Source: Cordia subcordata
Taxonomy: Eukaryota; Streptophyta; Magnoliopsida; Boraginales; Cordiaceae
Reading direction: 5' to 3'
Assembly (NCBI GenBank): GCA_028554755.1
Contig: JAPTOF010000001.1
Coordinates: 9,405,001 to 9,469,000 of the forward strand
Length of the DNA: 64,000 bases
Positions 23,283 through 34,525 of the stretch are shown piece by piece. Position 1 is the stretch's first letter, and each line of letters begins with the position of its first letter. The notes beneath the pieces are model-generated. The model was not told where the DNA came from, searched no databases, and was given only the letters and a program-made list of their open reading frames with translations. Made by a program: the position numbers and the translations under genes.

Positions 23283-25049
23283 TATCTTATAAAACAAATA
23301 CACTGTTAGTCCTTGATCTATTTTTCGCTAAATTTTGAATGGAATAAGCATGTGCATCTTACGTGATTCGTCTTTTCACGTATTTAATCCGTTGAAAATA
23401 TGACAAAAAATAACTCATAGACCAACAATGTCTTTTATTTTGTAAGATGAGTGATTAAAATATCTCGTTTAAAAAATAAAGGACAAAAATTTTTAGCACT
23501 AAAAAAAAGAGACCGTTAAAGTAATTTAGCCTTTGATTGAAAAACTATCCGATCTTTTTAACCTTTTGCCCCTTTGCTTATTACATCTCATTAATGCTTG
23601 ACATGTACTCTGGAAATATGTATGTAACAGAATTAATCAAGAATAACCTTTTTTTGTTAGTTTACTAATATTACAACAGAAGGCATAATTAACATAGAAT
23701 AATCTATTTTCAATGGTGAACAAATATTATATTATATAATCTAGAATTTATCTGTTATTAGTCATGTATAAGTTCAATCTTGGTATTTAAAGGAAAAGAC
23801 ATGCTCAATAATTGTCAAAGTTTGACGATTGTAGAGAACAATTTTATATACGTACATTTTCAAATTATTAACCTTTATCATATTGCTAGGTAATATATTA
23901 TTGTGTGGTATTATGCTTCTGATTTTAGGTTATATATATCATAATTCTTTTCAGTGACATATAAATATAAATTATTGTCGATTTAGAATTTAAATGTTTA
24001 TAAATTAATTAATACAATAAATAGCTTATACAACTTGATATATCAAATTTATATCGATGCCCATAAAATGACACAATAAATATTTTATTTGGCATACAAT
24101 TAATTACTTAAATACACATTATAATATAAAATATTACTAGCAACAAATTAATCTTATGGTAGTAAAATTTATGTCGCACCACGGGTTGAAGGCTAGTATA
24201 TGTAAAAGCTAATGTTCACTATCCCATTTTTTCCCTCCAAATTTTCAAATGCTTCTTGTCACTACTTCGTCTATGACACATGCCAACAGGGCATATTTTG
24301 ACTATATTTATCATTAAATATATAATTTATTAGGTCCTTATATCTATATATAAAAGTGAATGAAATGATTTAATTTTTATCAAAAATCTAAATAAAAAAG
24401 AAACGTTGATGTCAACTAGTTAAATATGTACACTCGAGTTTATGTATTTTAAGTCAAATAATATAATGACAACTTATTAATTGGTTTAGCATTTTGCTAA
24501 TGTGATTACCTCAACTAAAAGTTCAACAATGATGAAATTTGAAAAATCATATCTTTTTACACAAAAAATATATTTAATAGTATAATCTTAATCATATTTT
24601 ATAAATTACTTTAAAGTACAATCTCTTATATTATTAGTTATATAAAACTTGATAATATAAAATTAACATTAAGCCTGTAATATCACACCAAATAAAAAAA
24701 TAAATGCACAACATGCCGGCTAATTTTCCCACCGGCCTAAGGTCCGTGGAGTGTGAAAAGATCAATTTCACATGGGCCTCAACAATCAGCAGTAGACATT
24801 CTGGGAAGTTTGACATGGGCCTAAGGTCCGTAGAGAGTGAAAATGCCCAGTTGCTGATTAGGAAAGCCCATGAGCCTGCTTTTACAACATATTCAATTCT
24901 GTGAAGTGACATGAAGCCCGTAAAGGGGCCCTCACCAACACTAGTGGCATATTACCCAAAAAAGCATTTGGGCTTACTGCCATTCCTTTTATTCAATTTT
25001 TATTTACTTTCCAACTTCTTTTCTTCTTCTCTTAAAATTTTGGTCTTAA
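23283..25049. other. Intergenic DNA with a TGGGCC-rich patch
   Basis: Mostly AT-rich without exons. At 24730-24880 a GC-richer patch has GGCCTAAGGTCCGT twice (about 24735 and 24820) and an imperfect inverted repeat (CATGGGC and AATCAGCA near 24772-24796 against TGCTGATT and GCCCATG near 24851-24873). It could be a relict promoter or a decayed element. Confidence 0.35.
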
Positions 25050-25426
25050 AGCCTGTTTGGCTAAGATTATAACCAGTTTATAAGTCAAAAAAGAGACTTT
25101 ACATGTTGGGCAACACAACTTATAAGTACTTTTGATGGCTTAGAAGCTATAAAAAAAATATAGCACTAATCTATCAGATTTATAAGCTTATTGTTTAAAC
25201 CAATGAAATGTCCAATTTACCTCTAAAAAAGTACCACGTTAATTAATAACACGTCTTTTCAGTCATTTTAATTATTATTATTACTTATAACACTTATTTG
25301 CCAAACATGTCAGCAGCTTATAAGTGCATATTACCCAAACACATCATAACTTGCTTATAAGTAGCGTTTTACTTATAAGCACGAGATGCTTATAAGCACT
25401 TAAGAATAAGCTTAGCCAAACAAGCT
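25050..25426. mobile_element. MITE with 16-bp terminal inverted repeats
   Basis: AGCCTGTTTGGCTAAG at the left end is the complement, with one mismatch, of CTTAGCCAAACAAGCT at the right. The interior repeats ACTTATAAG and CTTATAAGCA many times on both arms. It is 377 bp with no coding region. A clear target duplication was not identified. Confidence 0.7.
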
Positions 25427-25431
25427 CTTGC

Positions 25432-26342
25432 TCTTTGTTTGGCATATTGGAATGGCGTGTAAAGGAATTGGCAGTCTAGGTTGTGATTCCTTTTACTAAG
25501 TTTCGTAGGATTAATTAGAGTTGGAAAGCCCATTCCCATGGAATGATGTTTCCAAAAAAAAGTTAAAAAACTCATTCTTTATCTCAACCAAAGAATGAGT
25601 ATTCCAACTGAAGGTAGAATCATAAAAAAATAAAATTAAAGATCACAAAAATAACTTATCCCTCGTTTATATCTCACAGATATTCTCAATCATTTATTAA
25701 AATATTAAAAATTAAAAATTTAAAAATTTAAAAATTAAGAATCCAAAATAAGAAATTTAAATATCTAAAAATTTAAAATTTAGGAAACTAAAAATAAAAA
25801 ATTAAGACGAAACTAAACATTTTAAAAATATAAATTAACAATAATAATTGAATAATTAAAATTTAAAAATTTAAGAAATTAACATGTGTCTCTTTCAATT
25901 TTTACTCTTTTCTAACTAGAAGATATTATATTCTTATTAACTTCTTCTATTTTTTATTTTGTTCAACAACATATTAATATTGATTGACAAGACAATGACC
26001 ATTTGTGTTCCACAATATTTATAAATTTATAATATGATATTATACACCCCTTTTTCAAGTTGTACAAAACAAAATAAATTGTCTTGTATAAACTTAAATT
26101 TATTATCAAATCAAAAAACAAGGGTACTTTAATTAATTAAATTGATTTTCATACCATTATAACTTGTTAAAATGATTTTACCAAGTATATAAATGGAAAT
26201 AGCCATTCCATTTTGCCTTTTTTTTTTAAAGTTCTTAGTCAAATAAAAGAAAAAGAATAAGTATTCTATGACCATTCTATCTTGAATTCTATTCTGCATA
26301 AATGGTAATTTATTTTCAAATCGTTTAATCATTCCAAACAGG
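25432..26342. mobile_element. Possible TIR element with AT-repeat core
   Basis: The left end TGTTTGGCATATTGGAATGG and right end (complement CTGTTTGGAATGATTAAACG) are partly similar. The center (about 25690-25870) is a low-complexity AAAATTTAAAAATTAAAA array like those inside the elements at 34.5 and 57.1 kb. The right 220 bp resemble 2318-2545. Limits and family are uncertain. Confidence 0.35.
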
Positions 26343-26513
26343 ACATAAGTAAAAAAAGAGAGAAAAAAAAAGTCGATAATGGGCTCTCAAGTTTTTAAGT
26401 ATTATATACTTCTTAAAGCTGTTGTCATAATTCAGATATTATTAATTAATGCACTTTCCTGACCTATAAATTTTTGGCCACCCATTTCACTATTGCATCA
26501 AGTGGGAAAGAAA

Positions 26514-27612
26514 GGCCAATTTACACTATTGCGTGTACAATTCGCACTTAGGTCAGTGCACGAGTCACTACACACTATTTTGTTCAAGTAAAATAAGGCT
26601 TGGAATATTATATAGGTTTGACCTAGTAATAATCATAATGTCCTGATAACAATAGGTTTGACTTGGTTACCTAAGATGTCCAAGTCTAATCAATTTTTTA
26701 TTCTTATAAGTAGTATAATATCATGCAAGGCACAATAATAATGTCTAATTGTGTGATATTATTGTGATTACTATTTAAGTTAAATAAGTGCAAGGTCAAT
26801 TTACACTATTGCGTGTAGAATTTATGTTTAGGTTAGTACACGAGTGACCATTTTGTTCGAGAAAAGTAAGGCTAGGAATAATATATAAGTTTGACCTGGT
26901 AATGATCATAAAGCCCCGATAACAACAGGTTTGACTTGATTGGCCCAGATGTTGAAGTCTCGTCAATCTTTTATTCTTACAAGTAGTAAAATTTCGTACA
27001 AGGCACAATAATATTGTCTAGTTGTGAGATATTATTTTGATAATTATTTAAGTTAAAAAAGTGCAAGGTCAATTTATATTAGTGCCTCTAGAATTTGCAC
27101 TTAGGTTAGTAAACGAGTGACTACTTTGTTCAAGTAAAGTAAGGATTGGAATAATATATAAGTTTGACCTGGTAATAATTATAAAGCCTTGATAACAATA
27201 GGTTTGATCTGATTGATCAAGATGTCCAAGTCTAGTCAATTTTTTATTCTTACGAGTAATAAAATGTCGTATAAGGCACAATAACATTGTCCAATTGTGT
27301 CATATTATTGTGATAACTATTTAAGTTAAGTAAGTGCAAGGCCAAGTTCCACTATTGTGTGTAGAATTTGCACTTAGGTCAGTATACGAGTGACTATTTT
27401 ATTTAAGCAAAGTAAGACTTGGAATAATATATAGTTTTGACTTGGTAATAATCATAAAGTCCGAATAATAATAGGTTTGACTTGGTCATCCAAGATGTCT
27501 AAGTTTAATCAATCTTTTATTCTTACTAATAGTAAAATATCGTGCAAGACACAATAATATTATCTAATTGTGTGATTTTATTGTGATAACTATTTAAGTT
27601 AAATAAGTGCTA
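26514..27612. repeat. Satellite-like array, four copies of a 273-280 bp unit
   Basis: Copies start at 26514, 26794, 27067 and 27340 with GG(C/T)CAA(T/G)TT. Each contains CACTTAGGT(C/T)AGT, ACGAGTGACTA or a variant, ATAGGTTTGACTTGGT, AAGATGTCCAAGTCTA, a TTTTATTCTTA stretch and AAGGCACAATAATA, then TATTTAAGTTAA. Periods are 280, 273 and 273. Copies are about 80-90 % alike by eye. Minus-strand frames at 26796-27008 and 27069-27287 are the same phase in two units, not genes. Confidence 0.9.
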
Positions 27613-28089
27613 AAGCATTTGAAATTACACTAAAACTTTATACAAAATAAAAAAGTAAAAAGTAAAAATTTGGGTCGAGCTTGATTTTAAATTTTACACC
27701 TAAAACTCAAATTCGATCAAATTGGGGTGAAAGGATTTGTTAAATGGTTTGAGTAAAAGTGATTAATAGAGAGGAGTAATGAAAAAAATAGAAGCAAACT
27801 GTTTAAGTCGGAAAGAATTGGATTGGGTGACTGAGGTGGTTTTTTTTTTTTTTTTTGTATGGTGGATTGGTGGTGGTGGTGGTGGTGGTGGGTGGCGGGG
27901 GGGGGGGATACACCATTGGTTAGAAAGAAGAAAAAGGGAAAAAAATTTAAATAAATAAAATAAGGTATATCTAAAATTGTAATCTTATTCTTTCACATTC
28001 TCTAATGAATAGTGATTTTAATATGGGTGGCTCGTTTTATTAATAACATACAAAGATCTTAAAATGTAAAACTAACTGTGTTAGCAATT
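27613..28089. repeat. Spacer with T-run, GGT microsatellite and G-run
   Basis: A T run of about 18 (27841-27858) is followed by about seven GGT units and a run of about 13 G (27897-27908). The rest is AT-rich with no gene seen. Confidence 0.7.
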
Positions 28090-28162
28090 GCGGGGATAGC
28101 TCAGTTGGAAGAGCGTCAGACTGCAGATCTGAAGGTCGCGTGTTCGATCTACGCTCATGGCA
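28090..28162 (+). tRNA. tRNA-Phe-like gene with a Cys (GCA) anticodon, possibly a pseudogene
   Basis: The 73-base sequence folds as a tRNA: D arm GCTC/GAGC, anticodon stem TCAGA/TCTGA and T arm GCGTG/TACGC are intact, and the A and B boxes are present (TAGCTCAGTTGG, GTTCGATCT). The body matches the plant nuclear tRNA-Phe as I know it, nearly base for base, but the anticodon loop reads CTGCAGA, so the anticodon at 28123-28125 is GCA, which reads Cys codons, instead of GAA. The 3' acceptor strand TCATGGC replaces TCACCGC and weakens pairs 3 and 4. There is no intron, and no strong T tract follows for about 30 bases. The altered acceptor stem and weak terminator favour a pseudogene; if expressed, its charging identity is uncertain. 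Confidence 0.8.
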
Positions 28163-28757
28163 TTGTTATCTTCTTAATTTCATAAAAAAAATTTTCGGAC
28201 TTAAACTTTTTATTTTTCGTATATGTATACATAAAGTTGTTTTTAACGTCAATCGCGTCATCTTCTAAATGCACGTTAGAAACTTTTTATTGGTGAAAAT
28301 TTTGATTTCTTGCCTACAGTATCCAACTTAGATATGGAGAAAACAGTCAAATATCATACTTGCCTTTGATTGGCTGGCAATATAAAGAAAAAGTAAAGCC
28401 AACGTTGACTAAATGAGGCCACTAAGAGTTGCTTAATTTGAAAAGGGAATTTCATCAGATAGAAAATCCTTGCTGCTTCTATATATTTTGGAATATGGAT
28501 CATCAAAATGTTCGTGAGCTGGACCATTGTTAAGCAGTAGTGCACAAATTGCATATATATAATTTAAGTGCACATGTTTGCAGAACCATAAATATAGGTA
28601 AATAGTTTTAACAAGCATTTTTATATATCATTCCTTTATTATTTTAACCGAACTTTTAGTATATAAGTAAGATATTCGATCTTCTTTGATATATGAACTC
28701 TTGGGGTCCTTATCTTATGATCCCTTGGAAGGTGCTCATTTATAAAGCATTGTGCTC
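28163..28757. other. Intergenic DNA
   Basis: No gene or repeat was supported. The short minus-strand open frames here have no recognisable similarity. Confidence 0.45.
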
Positions 28758-28767
28758 CTATTGCTAC

Positions 28768-29022
28768 AGTTCACACACAATAATTTTTATTCACTATCCA
28801 CAATTATTTGTTCACTAACTATTTATTGATTACCTCATAACTATTTGTTCACTTACTTTCATATATACATCAAATATTTATTTAATATACCACAACTATT
28901 TGTTCACTATCACACAACTATTCGTTCACTGACTATTTGTTTATTAACTCACAACTATTTGTTCACTGACTTTTATATATACATCAAATATTTGTTCATT
29001 ATGCCACAACTATTTGTTTACT
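28768..29022. repeat. Degenerate minisatellite around CAACTATTTGTTCACT
   Basis: The motif (C)ACAACTATTTGTTCACTxAC or a near variant recurs about nine times, with irregular spacing, sometimes separated by TTTCATATATACATCAAATA. A CA-rich tract follows at 29026-29060. No coding function is seen. Confidence 0.75.
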
Positions 29023-29060
29023 GCTCTCACACACACAGACACACAAACACAAACACATCT

Positions 29061-30312
29061 GCATGTATGCATACTTGAAGTTGAAGATGAACTTTAATGG
29101 CGGATTGATCTTGAAGCATCCAAACACAATGTGGGAGGTATGGTTAGAATCACGACGAGGAGAGGAAGAGATTGATAGTTGCAATATGCCGAGATAGTGC
29201 CAGAATCTTCGCCGGCACAAGAAAGAAGACAATGAACTTTAATAGTGGATTGACACCTAGGAGGTTTCTTGGATATGACGCACATCATTGCGATCAGTGA
29301 AGAAAGACGAATTTTATTGTGATATTTATCGGGCATGAGATGACCGGTGGTGTCATCAGTGAAACAATGAAGAGAAGAAGAGATATGTGAGGAAAGAGAA
29401 GAACAAAGATAGAGAAATTAGAGGAAAGAGAAGCGTGTGTTAGCCGTATGCTTTTTTTTTTTTTCTAATATATGGTGAAGCATGATACTTAATGAAAGAG
29501 CATCTTGTGAGGGACCATGATATAATTTGTGGAACTCTTACTACACCAAAAAGGAAATATATAACATAGAATATTAATTAGAGCAAATTGTATTTTATCC
29601 TCTATGTTTTGTTGAAGTTGTATAAAAGTCTTTATATTTCAAAACTCAAAAAATAATCCTTTGTGTTATAAATAATACTGCACAAAACCCTCAATTTTGG
29701 AAGTGATTGATGACGAATATTATAAATTCCGTAATGCATGAGGTATCAAATGTTAGTCCTTTCAAATTCAAATTATTACAATTACATATCAAACCGGCGA
29801 CGGGATCCCATCATAATTTTCATAACCAATTGAAATCGTCCATAGCCTTTGTAACTTTTCTTTTTTCTTTTTTTTTTTGGTCAAACATAGCCTTTGGAAC
29901 TCGAAAGTCGAATCTAAGATAAGATTACATAATCAAACAATTGATGTGAAATGTAGCACTTTATTCAAACACCAAGTTATATATATAAACAAGCATGCCA
30001 CTATTCAAAACAAGGAATATTCTAAAAACTCACAAGCACGCTTTTTCTAATTGCAATGCCATGTGCACCTATTGAAGTCTAAAACGCCAATAGGTGTAAT
30101 CATGTATATGCTTTCACAATATTGTGTGCAATTGATCAAAGGCATGCACATGTGCTCATGTAGCCTTAGCTTTTTTCCTTTTTAACCCTTTTGAGAGCAA
30201 CATATTCATAATCTCATATTAAGATCCCGATCCTCACTAGGGTTATAATGCCCCTCTTAAATAGAGCATCATAATCATAATACTCTACATGAGCCAATGT
30301 GATAGAAAGCTA
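29061..30312. other. Intergenic DNA
   Basis: AACTTTAAT(G/A)G(C/T)GGATTGA occurs twice, near 29092 and 29232, so 29090-29330 is an imperfect duplication. Otherwise no gene was supported. Confidence 0.4.
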
Positions 30313-30680
30313 AGAGCCTGTTTGGCTTTGTTAATTTTGGAACTTTTTAAGGGCCTATTTAGATTGGCTTTTTTTTTTTTTTTCCTTTAGAAAAAAGTAC
30401 TTTTTTTTCATGAAAAAGTTACATCAAATTTGTTATAACCATTTGATTTGGCTTTAAAAAAAAGCTAAAACTCTGAAAAAAGCTCAAATACAGTTTTTTT
30501 AGAAGTTAGAATTTTCAGCTTCTAAAAAAAAGCTATTTTTTAAAAGTTATTAAAAAAAGCGCTTTTGAAAAAAGCCAATCCAAATGAGCCCTAAATTCCA
30601 ACAATGAAAAGCATGTGATAAGAGTTTTTTCCTGTTGGAGCTTATAAGCCCCAAAATAAGTAGAGCCAAACAGGTTCTGA
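30313..30680. mobile_element. Outer MITE of a nested pair
   Basis: Left end AGAGCCTGTTTGGCTTTG, right end GTAGAGCCAAACAGGTTCT (the complement, with mismatches). A second MITE (30351-30591) is inserted inside, so this element is the older one; without the insert it would be only about 125 bp, like the one at 15826-15951. Confidence 0.65.
30351..30591. mobile_element. Tourist/Harbinger-like MITE (inner)
   Basis: Starts GGGCCTATTTAGATTGGC and ends GCCAATCCAAATGAGCCC. It is flanked by TAA on each side (30348-30350, 30592-30594). The length of 241 bp, the ends and the triplet duplication match the element at 10482-10710. The arms of AAAAAGC and GCTTTTT make a long hairpin. Confidence 0.8.
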
Positions 30681-31080
30681 GCTCATTTTTAAGTGTTTAT
30701 AAGTAACTGGTGCTTATAAGTAAGTAATAAATAAATAGAGATATATTTGGATAACATGTGCTTATAAGCTACTAACATGTTAGGTAAACAAGTGTTTATA
30801 AGTATCAATGATAGTGAAAATGACTGAAAAAGATATGTTATCAATTAATATGATAAAATTATTTTAAAATTTAAGGATAATATTATTTTTTTTACAAATT
30901 TGACCAAAAGTGCTTATAACGCTGTTAGAAATATGCTGCTATTCGTAGCTTTTCCCCCCAGCTTATAAGTTTGATAAAAAGTGCTTATAAGCCACTTAGC
31001 AAAATATATCAATTATTATTTTTGACTTATAATTTGGTTTGGCTATCTTATAAGATTAGCCAGACACCTTCCAAATAAAT
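30681..31080. repeat. Decayed MITE with CTTATAAG sub-repeats
   Basis: Many copies of GTGCTTATAAG and its complement occur here, and the right side contains GGTTTGGCTATCTTATAAG. It is similar in texture to 25050-25426. The ends could not be defined. Confidence 0.4.
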
Positions 31081-31191
31081 TTATTCCAAACACACTAAAA
31101 ATGCTTGCGGTGCTTACTTTTATACTCAATTAAAGATAGGAATTCAACGAGACAACAAAGGCGTATATATAGCAACATCAAATATCAAATA

Positions 31192-31298
31192 TCATATCAT
31201 GTTTCTCGCTTCTTCAATTGCAACATTATATTCTTTTCCCATAGCTAATGGAAGAATCTCTTTACCCTCTTTAATAATTGACGCATCAAGACGACCAG
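31192..31298 (-). pseudogene. Orphan terminal-exon-like segment, unidentified
   Basis: On the minus strand, a good 3' splice site (TTGTCATTTCAG) at 31299-31310 is followed by 34 codons and a TGA. They read GRLDASIIKEGKEILPLAMG, then KEYNVAIEEARNMI. Composition is protein-like (charged, amphipathic, mixed codon use), unlike the A/T-biased chance frames elsewhere. No upstream exon was found in the next kilobase, so it may be a captured or broken gene end. I do not recognise the family, and chance cannot be excluded for 34 codons. Confidence 0.3.
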
Positions 31299-32825
31299 CT
31301 GAAATGACAAGTACACTTCAGTATAATGGAGGCGTGTAATCAAAAGTGAGAAAAAGCTGTTGCCTCGTGCTCAAAATTGGAAACCATATATAGGTCCATA
31401 TGTTTTTATTTATACAATTTTGGAGTGATAAAAAATTATGCATGGTTGTATTACAATGGCTTGGAGCTTTAAAGAATTAATGGTTGATATATTTGAACGA
31501 TGTTATATATTCTGAAAACCTAGCTAAACAAGATTCATGAAATCTAGAAAATATTGGTTTTTTGTGAATATGATGCTAAAATCGTTAAAAATTTTTGACA
31601 TTTATACACATGCGTGCTCATGATTTTCCTAACTACTATTTTGTTAACATTCTAACATAATTAATAATCGAGACAAAAATGGTAGAAAATTAAAACTAAA
31701 ACCATTAGTTTGGAGAAGATTGTACGAGAGTATCTGAGCATATACAAAGAGCTGAGACGAAAACTGTCCTCTCTTGCACCCTTGTGAGCAACGCCTGTCT
31801 CCTCAGAAGGGGAAAAAGCACACACTTCTAAAAGCAAGATAGATTAAACTTGAGGATGGAGACATATGAGGGAGAGGGTCAATGGAAGAAAGTATTACTT
31901 ACAGTAGTACTTCACTTATAAGCTAGACGTGGCTAGCTCCAAATGCTGACAACAAACACCCCCAGTCCCCAACCCCACCCCCACTCCCACCCCCACCCCC
32001 ACCCCCACCCCCACACACAGAGAGAGAAAGAAAAAGGGTTAATTATTTCTCATACATTTTGGGGGTTGTGGTGTGGGGTGGTGTGGGGTTGGTTTGGGAG
32101 ATAGTTGCGATTAGTGCAAAGAAAAGTGTAGGATGGATTGAAGATACACACATATATGTATGTATGCGTGTGTCTATATATATATATATGTATATATATG
32201 CTTAATTGCTACTTTAGAATGTAAGAAGCATGTGCACGGGTGGTGGATTCATGGAAAGGAAAACATGAATATGTTGAAAGTGGCGGTCCATGAGAGAGGA
32301 TTTATCATCATCATCATCATCATCAGAGTTATGATTTGATCGTTTTTCTTGAAACCACTAGCCTTCAAATCATCCCATGCTAATTCTCATCATCATCATC
32401 TTATGAGAGGTCATTCTCATGCATGTACACGCGCTTGCATGTCTCGCCTTTTTTATGCACGCTAGCTATAAAGCTTAGCTTCCATCCCAAGAAACTCGAG
32501 TTTTGGGGGGCCACATATAATTAGAAGAATGTTATGTGTAATGTGATTTAGTATGCAGATTAGAGGAAAATTTAAGCCTGCTTTATGTGATGCGGTCGAA
32601 AATTATAGGTCCACGTTAGTAACTTGAAAAGATCTTCTTCGCTTTAGTCTCAGTTGGGTATCGAGTGGACAGTCAGCTTTAGGGCATATGCCATTGCACG
32701 GTGTGTTATAGGATATGCTAGTATACAGTGAGGCCCAGGGTCCACCTTCCTGCGCACAATGAAGAAATACATCAGGGATGTACTCCCGTTATACCTTAGA
32801 TGTATAAGTTAGTTGAATATTCAAA
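31299..32825. other. Intergenic DNA with C-rich and ATC microsatellites
   Basis: 31959-32014 is a (CCCCCA)n-type tract with about five regular units, followed 45 bases later by a G-rich stretch (32060-32098). A TA/TG repeat lies at about 32172-32200 and an ATC repeat at about 32307-32325, with a second short one near 32390. No gene was supported. Confidence 0.6.
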
Positions 32826-32830
32826 CACTT

Positions 32831-34191
32831 TGTTGGGGCAAATATCTTTTAGGGGTTAATTAAGATATTAGACAATTATAAAAATTTATCAAATAATACA
32901 CACAAATTCTCTTAAACAATTAATCAAACACCAAATAATAAATAATGACAAGTAATGTAAAGTAGAGATAAGGAAGAAGAAGACAAACGATTTTTAGGTA
33001 GTTTAGCCTTGCCTACGTCCATTACCTAAGGATACTCCCCTTAGTACTTCAATCAACTCTACCAGATGCTTCTTCAAAGTTTAGTGAAGCATAAACCAAG
33101 TGTACAACTCTTTGAAGCTCAATCTTCAATAAACTCCAAAGTCCCATTCTTTAGGATTTCCCTACATTCTCTCTAGTTCAATAAATGTATCTCTCAAGAT
33201 TTTCTAGCTAAAAGAGTGTGTATACAACAAGTATTTGAAGAAACAAAATGTAGCTAACTTCTCAAAAGTGGATATAACAAAATATAGTTCTTAAATGCTC
33301 ACAGATTTCACAATAATAGCTTACGAATTTCTAAACAGGAGATGATAATGAAGAGTTTTGCAAGCTTGGATTCTACTTATTGAGTATTGGGAAGATGTAT
33401 TTAAAATGATTTGAAATGTTAGGGCTTTGGTTGGTGAAGAGAAGGGTAAAAGTTGGTGGCAATTGCTATAAAACGACTACAACATTTGTTGCTGCAAACG
33501 TCCAGTTGGTCAACCTACCAGCTTGCTACTTTGCTCATTGATTAAGCCGGGTGCCTCAGCTTATCGGATGGTTAGGGGGTCTGGCTCAGCTCTAGAGTTT
33601 CTGACTAGACCGGGCGACTTCTCTGGTCAATCGGTTGACTGGCTAGGGGATCCAACCATTCCAGAATTGCTAGAAACAAAGCCAAACAAGCCAAAAATCA
33701 ATTTTACTCAAAATCAAGCCATTTTGAGAACATGAAACCAACTTCAAGTATATTCTTAAAGATTAAATGAGGCTTAAAAACATCCCAACACATATATTTG
33801 AAAAAATCATGCTCCTTATGCAATCAAATCAAGCTTTGATTTTTGTAAGGCATTGCCCATAAGATTTCAAATCAAATATGCAATAAAGATAAGAAGTTTT
33901 GAGATATTTTATGAACCTAAGGCTATTCACAAGGAGCGTAAGTGCCGGTACCCCTTATAACGTTTCGTTTCTACTTTATACCTTCTCATCTTCTTTTTCT
34001 TTATGCTTGAGCTCTAATCTTTAGTGAATGGTCTTCAATGTGACAAAGACTCAGGACTAAGTAAATTCCATATCTTCCAAGCACCTATCTTATAATATTC
34101 ATTCAAGTTCACAAGATGCTTTTAGTAATTCAAATATAATTTTCATCATCAAAATCATTTAATCAATATAATAATTAATATTATGCCAACA
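32831..34191. mobile_element. Solo LTR (1,361 bp) with a 5-bp target duplication
   Basis: The element begins TGTTGGGGCAAATAT and ends ATTATGCCAACA, so the ends are TGTTGG...CCAACA. It is flanked by CACTT at 32826-32830 and again at 34192-34196, a perfect 5-bp duplication as made by LTR retrotransposons. No gag or pol similarity was found inside, and no internal repetition, so it is best read as a solo LTR left by recombination; a non-autonomous element is the alternative. The inside includes GCCTTGCCTACGTCCATTAC, a sequence type seen in many plant repeats. The clade is not determined. The 70-residue frame at 33523-33735 lies inside and is spurious. Confidence 0.82.
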
Positions 34192-34196
34192 CACTT

Positions 34197-34525
34197 GAAT
34201 ATGAAGATTTAATTTGAATATGCTCTTGAATGTCTAGAGAATAAATGAGTGAGATGACTTAATTACCTTTGTATGGAAGGAATGAGGGGTATCTATAGGC
34301 AAGACCCAAGCTTAAGCTAAAAAAGGGTGATGACATGGGCTGGTTTTGGTGTGAGCTGGGCCCCTTACGTATATATTTTCAGTAATTCGTTTCCAACAAG
34401 AAGCTGATTTACTTACACGTTGTACCTTAGGTCAGACCCCGGTTCATAGCGTCCGCTCTTAAAGAGGTTAGGTCAAACTCAAGGGTACGCAAACTGTAAT
34501 CGATGCTCATTTCATCCAACTAATA
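34197..34525. other. Intergenic DNA
   Basis: No gene is seen. The stretch lies between the solo LTR and the next TIR element. Confidence 0.4.

Noticed and set aside
26796..27287. Two similar minus-strand frames of 70 and 72 codons, apparently a small protein family
   Set aside because: They are the same phase of two adjacent 273-bp satellite units, so similarity reflects the DNA repeat.
28092..28162. Ordinary tRNA-Cys gene
   Set aside because: The anticodon is GCA but the body is that of plant tRNA-Phe, not tRNA-Cys, and the acceptor stem is damaged; so it is called Phe-like with altered anticodon.
31959..32014. Interstitial telomeric repeat
   Set aside because: The unit is CCCCCA, not CCCTAAA; it is a simple microsatellite.
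33523..33735. 70-codon frame within the solo LTR
   Set aside because: No gag, pol or host similarity; lies within a defined LTR.
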